Assembly: GCA_019747455.1 (NCBI GenBank)
Contig: JAIEQT010000564.1
Span: 1-11,840, forward strand
Direction of reading: 5' to 3'
DNA: 11,840 nucleotides
From: Chitinophagaceae bacterium
GTDB taxonomy: Bacteria; Bacteroidota; Bacteroidia; Chitinophagales; Chitinophagaceae
Positions 7,509 through 11,840 of this stretch are shown piece by piece. The translations under genes were made by a program, and so were the position numbers. How positions within the stretch are numbered: position 1 is the stretch's first letter; every line of letters begins with the position of its first letter. The notes under the pieces are model-generated. The model worked only from the letters and a program-made list of their open reading frames with translations, did not search any database and was not told where the DNA came from.

Positions 7509-7538
7509 CAAAAATACATCTTTGCAACAAAGTTGCAA
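7509..7538 (-). promoter_or_regulatory. Predicted promoter of the MerC gene (TTG-N19-TATTTTTG)
   Basis: On the minus strand a -33 TTG (7536-7538) is followed after exactly 19 nt by TATTTTTG (7509-7516), a full match to TAnnTTTG. The palindromic operator fills the spacer and overlaps the -33 element. Transcription would start near 7504-7502, at or next to the ATG, so the mRNA may be leaderless. Confidence 0.55.
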
Positions 7539-7540
7539 AG
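7520..7540. promoter_or_regulatory. Candidate Fur/Zur-family operator (21-nt palindrome)
   Basis: Arms CTTTGCAAC (7520-7528) and GTTGCAAAG (7532-7540) are perfectly complementary around AAA. Length and dyad symmetry match sites bound by Fur-family dimers, and the gene for such a regulator is the second one of the adjacent operon. The site overlaps the -33 region and spacer of the MerC promoter and the putative -33 TTG of the SCO1 promoter, so binding should block both. I do not find another copy of this palindrome in the window. Assignment to this regulator is inference. Confidence 0.65.
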
Positions 7541-7566
7541 TTTTTATTCGGCACTTCGTACCTTTG
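7533..7566 (+). promoter_or_regulatory. Predicted promoter of the SCO1-fur operon
   Basis: TACCTTTG (7559-7566) is an exact TAnnTTTG -7 box and lies 16 nt before the SCO1 ATG. A TTG at 7533-7535, inside the right arm of the palindrome, is 23 nt upstream, at the long end of the known spacing. The -7 box is convincing; the -33 element is less so. Confidence 0.55.
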
Positions 7567-7582
7567 TATCTCAAACAAGGAT

Positions 7583-8239
7583 ATGCAAAAGAAGTGGTTG
7601 CTTTACCTGGGGTTTTTTGCGATACTAACCGCAGGATTCTATTATTTCCTTTTTCGGGGAACTGATAATTGGAAAAAGAAAATGCCGGTATTAAGCTATG
7701 CTAAGCCTTTCAAATTTACTACACAGGAGGGCCTTCCATTTACCCAGCAAGATTTAAATGGAAAAGTAACGGTAGTGGCCTATTTTTTTACTACTTGTAA
7801 GGGTATTTGTCCCAAAATGAATAATAATATGAAGGGTATTTATGAAACCTTTATTACCGAGCCTAATTTTCAAATACTATCTCATACTTGTGATCCGGAA
7901 ACAGATTCGGTTGCACAATTAAAACATTATTCGGATTCGATGAAAATTGATCCTCATAAATGGGTTATGGTTACAGGCAGAAAAGATAGTTTGTATCAAA
8001 TCGCCAGAACCGCTTATTTGTTAGATGATCCGAAAAACAGTGTTGAAAAAATAGAAGACCAATTTATTCATACACAATTTTTTGCTTTGGTTGATAAAGA
8101 AGGTAAAGTACGCGCTCAAATATATGATGGCTTAAAGAAAGATGAAATTGAAAAGCTAAAAAAAGATATTCGCATCTTGCTTACCGAGAAGCAAGGAAAT
8201 GGTAATTTTATAAACGGCATATTTAATAATAATCCATAG
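7583..8239 (+). CDS. SCO1/SenC-family copper chaperone
   Basis: SCO proteins are membrane-anchored thioredoxin-fold copper chaperones that help build the CuA site of cytochrome c oxidase, and some act as periplasmic thiol reductants. The 218-residue protein has an N-terminal anchor (residues about 5-24, basic MQKK ahead), then the SCO domain. The copper ligands are all present: Cys72 and Cys76 in TTCKGICPKM and His163 in FIHTQFF, together with the DPETDS segment (104-109). Length is normal. It heads a plus-strand cluster in which the Fur-family gene starts 4 nt after its stop codon. No oxidase genes are in the window. Placement under a Fur/Zur-type operator suggests it responds to metal status; that link is inferred from the palindrome and the gene order. 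Confidence 0.93.
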   Translation: MQKKWLLYLGFFAILTAGFYYFLFRGTDNWKKKMPVLSYAKPFKFTTQEGLPFTQQDLNGKVTVVAYFFTTCKGICPKMNNNMKGIYETFITEPNFQILSHTCDPETDSVAQLKHYSDSMKIDPHKWVMVTGRKDSLYQIARTAYLLDDPKNSVEKIEDQFIHTQFFALVDKEGKVRAQIYDGLKKDEIEKLKKDIRILLTEKQGNGNFINGIFNNNP

Positions 8240-8243
8240 CCAA

Positions 8244-8663
8244 ATGCAGGAATCCGCTATTATAACGCTTAAAAAACACGAATTAAGTGTTACAGATACC
8301 CGAAAAAAAATTCTTCAATTTTTCTTGGAGTCTGCAGGCGCTCTTACACATGCAGATATAGAGCAGCAAATGGGTGCCGCATTTGATAGGGTTACTATTT
8401 ACAGAACGTTACAAACTTTTGTTGAGAAAGGAATTATTCATACCATACCTTCTGCCGATAATGCTATTCGCTACGCGTTATGTAAAGACAATTGTGCTGC
8501 CGGGCACCACCACGATGATCATGTACATTTCATGTGTGATGATTGCGGTACTACCTATTGTTTAGACCATGTATCGGTACCCAAAATAAAATTACCAAAG
8601 GGTTTTACTGCCAATCAAACCGATTTAGTAGTAAGCGGGGTATGCCATAAATGCGAAGCATGA
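8244..8663 (+). CDS. Fur-family metal-responsive repressor (Zur-like)
   Basis: The 139-residue protein has the two-domain Fur layout. A winged-helix DNA-binding domain (about 8-78) includes the recognition helix in FDRVTIYRTLQTFVEKGII (47-65). A metal-binding dimerisation domain follows, with His-rich GHHHDDHVHF (87-96), first structural zinc pair Cys98/Cys101 (CDDC) and second pair Cys134/Cys137 (CHKC). The His-rich segment and second CxxC resemble Zur/Fur rather than PerR, but iron and zinc sensors cannot be separated safely by eye. The gene is the second in the SCO1 operon, starts 4 nt after SCO1, and overlaps the next gene by ATGA. The palindrome at the head of the operon suggests autoregulation together with control of MerC. 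Confidence 0.93.
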   Translation: MQESAIITLKKHELSVTDTRKKILQFFLESAGALTHADIEQQMGAAFDRVTIYRTLQTFVEKGIIHTIPSADNAIRYALCKDNCAAGHHHDDHVHFMCDDCGTTYCLDHVSVPKIKLPKGFTANQTDLVVSGVCHKCEA

Positions 8664-9637
8664 TATTAGTTACAGGCGCTACCGGATTGGTAGGAACACA
8701 TTTGATTCAACTGCTTGTAGAGCAAGGCAAATCTGTTAGGGCATTATATAGAACCGTTATTCCTGAAGCATTAAGAGATAGCCTGGTAGAATGGGTTAAA
8801 GGCGATATTACAGATATTCTTTCATTGGAAGCCGCTATGGAACATGTTACGCAAGTATATCATTGTGCGGCTGTGGTATCTTTCAATCCAAAAAAAAGAA
8901 AGGCATTACATGTTATAAATGTAGAAGGTACTGCCAATGTAGTAAATGCCTGTATTGAAAAAAAGGTAAAGAAATTATTATTTGTTAGTTCAGTAGCCGC
9001 TTTAGGTAGAATAAGACAAGATAAGCCTATTGATGAAAGCATGAACTGGAGTACCGAAACCAGTAATAGTGAATATGGAAAAACAAAATACCTGGCGGAA
9101 CTAGAGGTGTGGCGCGGTATGGGAGAAGGCTTAGATACTATAGTGGTAAACCCTGTCATTATTTTAGGTTCCGGTGATTGGAACGGTGGTTCTTCGGGTA
9201 TATTCAAATCGGCATACGATGAGTTTCCTTGGTATACCAATGGCATGAGCGGTTTTGTTGACGTGAAAGATGTGGTAAGCGCTATGCACTTATTGATGGA
9301 AGCGCCCATTAGTGGCAAAAGATTTATTCTTAGTGCCGCTAACATGTATTATAGAGAAATATTTAACATGATAGCTGATGCATTCGGGAGAAAACAACCA
9401 CATAAACAAGTTACTCCTTTTTTAGCAGCTATTGTTTGGCGATTCGAAGCCATAAAGGCAATATTTACTGGCAAAGATCCTTTATTAACAAAAGAAACAG
9501 CCAAAACTGCACAAGCCAACGTTCGATTTAACAATACCCGATTATTAGAAACCTTTCCTGATTTTACGTATACTCCTTTACCAACAAGCATTCTTCGCAT
9601 TTGCGCAGAATTAAAAAAGAAGTATAACTTAGCATAG
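8660..9637 (+). CDS. NAD(P)-dependent epimerase/dehydratase-family SDR
   Basis: This 325-residue extended short-chain dehydrogenase/reductase has the N-terminal Rossmann fold with TGATGLVG (GxxGxxG at 6-12). The catalytic serine region is FVSSVAALG (108-116) and the YxxxK pair is YGKTK (Tyr139, Lys143). It resembles the dihydroflavonol-reductase/epimerase-like proteins of Bacteroidota; the substrate is unknown. I chose the start at 8660, which gives MILVTGATG and a 4-nt ATGA overlap with the fur stop, the usual sign of translational coupling. An upstream ATG at 8651 would add only three residues (MRS). Its place in a metal-regulated operon is unexplained: it could be a passenger or act in metallophore or cell-envelope chemistry, neither of which the sequence proves. 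Confidence 0.9.
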   Translation: MILVTGATGLVGTHLIQLLVEQGKSVRALYRTVIPEALRDSLVEWVKGDITDILSLEAAMEHVTQVYHCAAVVSFNPKKRKALHVINVEGTANVVNACIEKKVKKLLFVSSVAALGRIRQDKPIDESMNWSTETSNSEYGKTKYLAELEVWRGMGEGLDTIVVNPVIILGSGDWNGGSSGIFKSAYDEFPWYTNGMSGFVDVKDVVSAMHLLMEAPISGKRFILSAANMYYREIFNMIADAFGRKQPHKQVTPFLAAIVWRFEAIKAIFTGKDPLLTKETAKTAQANVRFNNTRLLETFPDFTYTPLPTSILRICAELKKKYNLA

Positions 9638-9638
9638 C

Positions 9639-9977
9639 TTGAAATCATTTATAACAGCATGTATTGCCCTTTCTCTGTTTGGACCAACGGTTGCCAAATG
9701 GATGGCTTATGCCGATTGTATGTATAAACTACGTGCAGATTATCATATTTGTGATTGTTCGCAAATACTTCGATCTGATATCACAAACACAAATAAAGAA
9801 ACAACTACTAAAGCAAAGGATACTATCATAAAAACAGATTGGACGATTAGTATAACGGAGGCCGTTAGCAGCGCATCTTTTTATCTTGTGCAAAAACCCA
9901 TCCCTTATACATTTTTAGTTACTATTCCAATGGCGCCTTCTTTTAGTTTATTAAGGCCTCCTTGTTTACATGGTTAA
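9639..9977 (+). CDS. Small secreted/membrane protein of unknown function
   Basis: I do not recognise this 112-residue protein with confidence. It begins at TTG 9639, one nt after the preceding stop. The first codons then encode a basic-plus-hydrophobic segment (KSFITACIALSLFGPTVA), which makes the TTG start credible because a later ATG would lose this signal or anchor. Next comes a cysteine-containing stretch, CMYKLRADYHICDC (Cys27, Cys38, Cys40). A polar Thr/Lys-rich linker (about 48-65) and a Pro-rich C-terminus ending LLRPPCLHG follow. The pattern loosely recalls small Bacteroidota proteins encoded beside metal-uptake genes that carry a hydrophobic N-terminus, a Tyr/Cys motif and a C-terminal FxPP-like end; this resemblance is from memory and weak. 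The operon position suggests a role tied to the Fur-family regulon. Confidence 0.6.
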   Translation: MKSFITACIALSLFGPTVAKWMAYADCMYKLRADYHICDCSQILRSDITNTNKETTTKAKDTIIKTDWTISITEAVSSASFYLVQKPIPYTFLVTIPMAPSFSLLRPPCLHG

Positions 9978-9996
9978 TTATATTTTTTAACCACGT
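9968..9996. repeat. Imperfect inverted repeat at the 3' end of the SCO1-fur operon
   Basis: ACATGGTTAA (9968-9977) pairs with TTAACCACGT (9987-9996) with one mismatch, around a 9-nt TA-rich loop. It begins inside the last codons of the small gene and includes its TAA stop. There is no T-run after it, so it may be a weak terminator or a processing/stability hairpin between the operon and the downstream thioredoxin-like gene. Confidence 0.3.
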
Positions 9997-10010
9997 AACA
10001 TACCTACATC

Positions 10011-10580
10011 ATGAAACAAATAATATTGGTGATGGCTGCCGTTTGCAGCCTTATCGCTACTACCTGCGCACAGGTTAACACCCCTGTTCAAAATACCCTT
10101 GTGTTTAACGAGAATAAGCAACCCATGTTATTGGGGCATTGCGATATAAGTAAATTACAAGATTCTCCTTTTAACAGTTGGTTTATTCCTAATTATAAAA
10201 ACTATACACCCGATTCGAGCTTGTTACCTGATTTAGCAAAAGCATTACGCAAAAAGCATATCGATATTTTTATGGGTACTTGGTGTGGCGATAGTAAAAA
10301 AGAAGTACCCGCCATGTTAAAGCTATTAAACGTTATAGGTTTTGATAGTACTAATATTGCTTTAATTACAGTGGGTAATACAGCTGAGCTATATAAAAAA
10401 AGTCCACAAGGCGAAGAGCAAGGTAAAAATATTGTTCGGGTGCCTACTTTTATTATATATGACAAGAAGAAAGAAATTGGGAGAATTATTGAGTATCCGG
10501 TAGAAAGTTTAGAAAAAGACCTCTTAAAAATTTTACATAAACAGCTTTATACCCCTAATTATCATCAACTAAAATTATAA
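10011..10580 (+). CDS. Secreted thioredoxin-fold protein with atypical WCGDS active site
   Basis: The 189-residue protein has a signal peptide (MKQIILVMAAVCSLIATTCA, cleavage likely after Ala20). The mature part holds a thioredoxin-like domain (about 80-175). The active-site position reads TWCGDSKKEVP, so the first cysteine (Cys92) is kept but the second is replaced by Ser95 (CGDS rather than CxxC). The cis-proline loop is present as VPTFIIYD (Pro145). With one active-site cysteine it is unlikely to be a classical disulfide reductase. Other possibilities are isomerase-like or mixed-disulfide chemistry, or thiol binding. The mature N-terminus also carries Cys44. It lies 33 nt after the SCO1-fur operon, so co-expression is possible, and its stop is only 2 nt from the stop of the converging lpxD-like gene. 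Confidence 0.85.
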   Translation: MKQIILVMAAVCSLIATTCAQVNTPVQNTLVFNENKQPMLLGHCDISKLQDSPFNSWFIPNYKNYTPDSSLLPDLAKALRKKHIDIFMGTWCGDSKKEVPAMLKLLNVIGFDSTNIALITVGNTAELYKKSPQGEEQGKNIVRVPTFIIYDKKKEIGRIIEYPVESLEKDLLKILHKQLYTPNYHQLKL

Positions 10581-10582
10581 TA

Positions 10583-11527
10583 CTATTCCATTACTTTTTT
10601 CCAGAGTTCGGGTATTCTTTTGATCCAAACCAGTTCCCTTCTTTTTAGTGAGGCATCTTCGGCTGGATAGCCAAAATATGTTTTGCCGCCAGCTAAGGAG
10701 GAGGGAACTCCGCTTTGGGCAAGCACTACTGCATTCGCTCCAATGGTAAGTGTTTTGCTCACCCCAACCTGCCCCCATAATACTACACCATCCTCAATAA
10801 TGGTACCGCCGGCTATGCCTACCTGCGCAGCAAACAAACAATTTTTTCCTACCGTTACATCATGACCAATATGTACCATATTATCCATCTTGGTTCCTTC
10901 ACCAATTACCGTTTCTGCTGTTACACCTCTATCAATGGTACAACCCGCTCCAATTTCTACATTATTTTCGATACGAACCGATCCGCAACTTTGCATTTTC
11001 TTATACCATAGACTGCGGTTCTTTTTCGTATTGTAATAAAATGCATCTCCTCCAATCACTGATCCAGACTGTATCACTACGTCATCCCCAATAATTGTAT
11101 AATCTAGTAATGATACATTGGGATGTATAATACAATTTTTACCAATACGCACTTCTCTACCGATAAAAACATTTGGCATAACCACACTACCTTCTCCTAT
11201 AACAGCGTCATCACTAATTGATTTTTGTGCAGGAACAAAAGGGCGAAAATGATTTATGATTTTCAAGTATGCTTCAAAAGGATCTTCAACAATAAAAATG
11301 GTTTTTCCTTCCGGAACTTTTACATCTGCTGTATTGATTATAATAAAATCTGCAGCACTTTCTAAGCAGGTAGTATAATACTTCGGATGATCTACAAAAA
11401 CCAAATCTCCTTTTTCAACTTTATGAATTTCATTGATACCTAAAACTGATTCGGTGGTATTACCGGCGGTTTTTGCATGAATCAAACTAGCGATCCACTC
11501 AACCGAAACTGGGGCTGGAAACTTCAT
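10583..11527 (-). CDS. lpxD: LpxD-like UDP-3-O-acylglucosamine N-acyltransferase
   Basis: LpxD adds the N-linked hydroxyacyl chain to UDP-3-O-acyl-glucosamine in lipid A synthesis. The 314-residue protein has an N-terminal uridine-binding-type domain (about 1-98) and a left-handed beta-helix built of hexapeptide repeats (about 105-275). The repeats include AVIGEG, VFIGRE, VRIGKN, VEIGAG, TVIGEG, VTVGKN and LTIGAN. The catalytic histidine is His222 in MVHIGHDV, equivalent to the AHN histidine of E. coli LpxD. The C-terminal helix SLKRRELVWIKRIPELWKKV fits the family. It is shorter than the usual roughly 340 residues, and Bacteroidota often carry a canonical LpxD in an lpxD-lpxC/fabZ-lpxA cluster. 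This solo gene, with no other lpx gene nearby, may therefore be the second, divergent paralogue. Substrate specificity (acyl chain or sugar) is uncertain. Confidence 0.82.
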   Translation of the reverse strand: MKFPAPVSVEWIASLIHAKTAGNTTESVLGINEIHKVEKGDLVFVDHPKYYTTCLESAADFIIINTADVKVPEGKTIFIVEDPFEAYLKIINHFRPFVPAQKSISDDAVIGEGSVVMPNVFIGREVRIGKNCIIHPNVSLLDYTIIGDDVVIQSGSVIGGDAFYYNTKKNRSLWYKKMQSCGSVRIENNVEIGAGCTIDRGVTAETVIGEGTKMDNMVHIGHDVTVGKNCLFAAQVGIAGGTIIEDGVVLWGQVGVSKTLTIGANAVVLAQSGVPSSLAGGKTYFGYPAEDASLKRRELVWIKRIPELWKKVME

Positions 11528-11840
11528 TTATGGCGTTTTTTGCAGAAATAAAGGTACTAAGTCAAAAATTTTTTGAATTTTTTTTTTGGTGGTTTTCATG
11601 ATAAAAAGCAAGTAAAAAAACTAGGCAACTGCATGCTATCATTTTTACAAATACCCAAATCAAGTTTTTATCGATCCGCTGAAACGCTTTGATATCAATA
11701 GTTACAGCACATTGATAAAATATATATTTTATAGAAATGGATTTTAGCCATCTTTTTTTTGTAAAAAATAATATACAAAAGGTCATCCGGAATCCACACT
11801 ATCGTTTAAAATGTTAATAAAAATGTTTAAAAAAATTTTT
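11528..11840. other. AT-rich non-coding right end
   Basis: These 313 bases follow the lpxD-like start and hold no gene I can support. They contain long A and T runs (for example 11578-11587) and, on the minus strand, TACCTTTA (11549-11556). That sequence is one base from the TAnnTTTG box, 22 nt upstream of the lpxD-like ATG, and may be its -7 element, though no -33 TTG sits at the right distance. A 74-codon minus-strand frame (11562-11786) has no family features and is probably chance. Confidence 0.6.

Noticed and set aside
7505..7519. ATG at 7517-7519 as the MerC start
   Set aside because: The best promoter -7 box lies within these codons, so the transcript should not include them.
7112..7519. 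Mercury-resistance operon
   Set aside because: Only a MerC-type protein is present. There is no MerR, MerA, MerP or MerT, and the context is a Fur-family regulator.
11562..11786. 74-codon minus-strand frame with a hydrophobic stretch near its C-terminus
   Set aside because: It lies in very AT-rich intergenic DNA, has no family motif and no promoter, and its residues follow from A/T runs. Probably chance.

Overview
The window looks like chromosomal DNA from a member of the Bacteroidota, most likely of the Chitinophagales type. It is AT-rich, start codons lack obvious Shine-Dalgarno sequences, and several starts are preceded by the phylum's -7 promoter box TAnnTTTG. The protein set also fits: a thermotoga-type CorA, a MATE pump with an N-terminal extension, a short LpxD-like acyltransferase and a FIST/hybrid-kinase pair. 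I see no insertion sequence, phage gene, tRNA, rRNA or CRISPR array.

Layout, left to right. Positions 1-190 hold no complete gene but contain a 9+2+9 inverted repeat (75-94). A small XRE-type regulator (191-427, minus) follows. A YheT-like alpha/beta hydrolase (608-1579, minus) is divergent from a CorA magnesium channel (1633-2730, plus). CorA converges on a MATE exporter (2749-4143, minus), and the two share a compact bidirectional terminator. Upstream of the exporter on the same strand lie a soluble hybrid histidine kinase (4288-5802) and a FIST-domain sensor (5813-6955), 10 nt apart. They form a two-gene signalling module resembling the NosP/NahK nitric-oxide systems.

The middle of the window is a metal-homeostasis locus. 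A MerC-family membrane protein (minus) is divergent from a tight plus-strand cluster: SCO1/SenC, a Fur/Zur-family repressor, an NAD-dependent epimerase-like SDR, and a small secreted or membrane protein of unknown function. A near-perfect 21-nt palindrome (9+3+9) sits between the divergent genes and overlaps the predicted promoter elements on both sides. It is the best candidate operator for the Fur-family protein encoded in the cluster. A secreted thioredoxin-fold protein with an altered active site (WCGDS) follows. It converges, with only 2 nt between stop codons, on a 314-residue LpxD-like hexapeptide acyltransferase (minus). The last 313 bases are AT-rich and hold no gene I can support.

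The most interesting points are the self-contained metal-responsive divergon (operator, repressor, MerC, SCO1), the FIST plus sensorless hybrid-kinase pair, and the uncharacterised 112-residue protein at the end of the Fur operon. I do not see clear evidence of a wholly new system.
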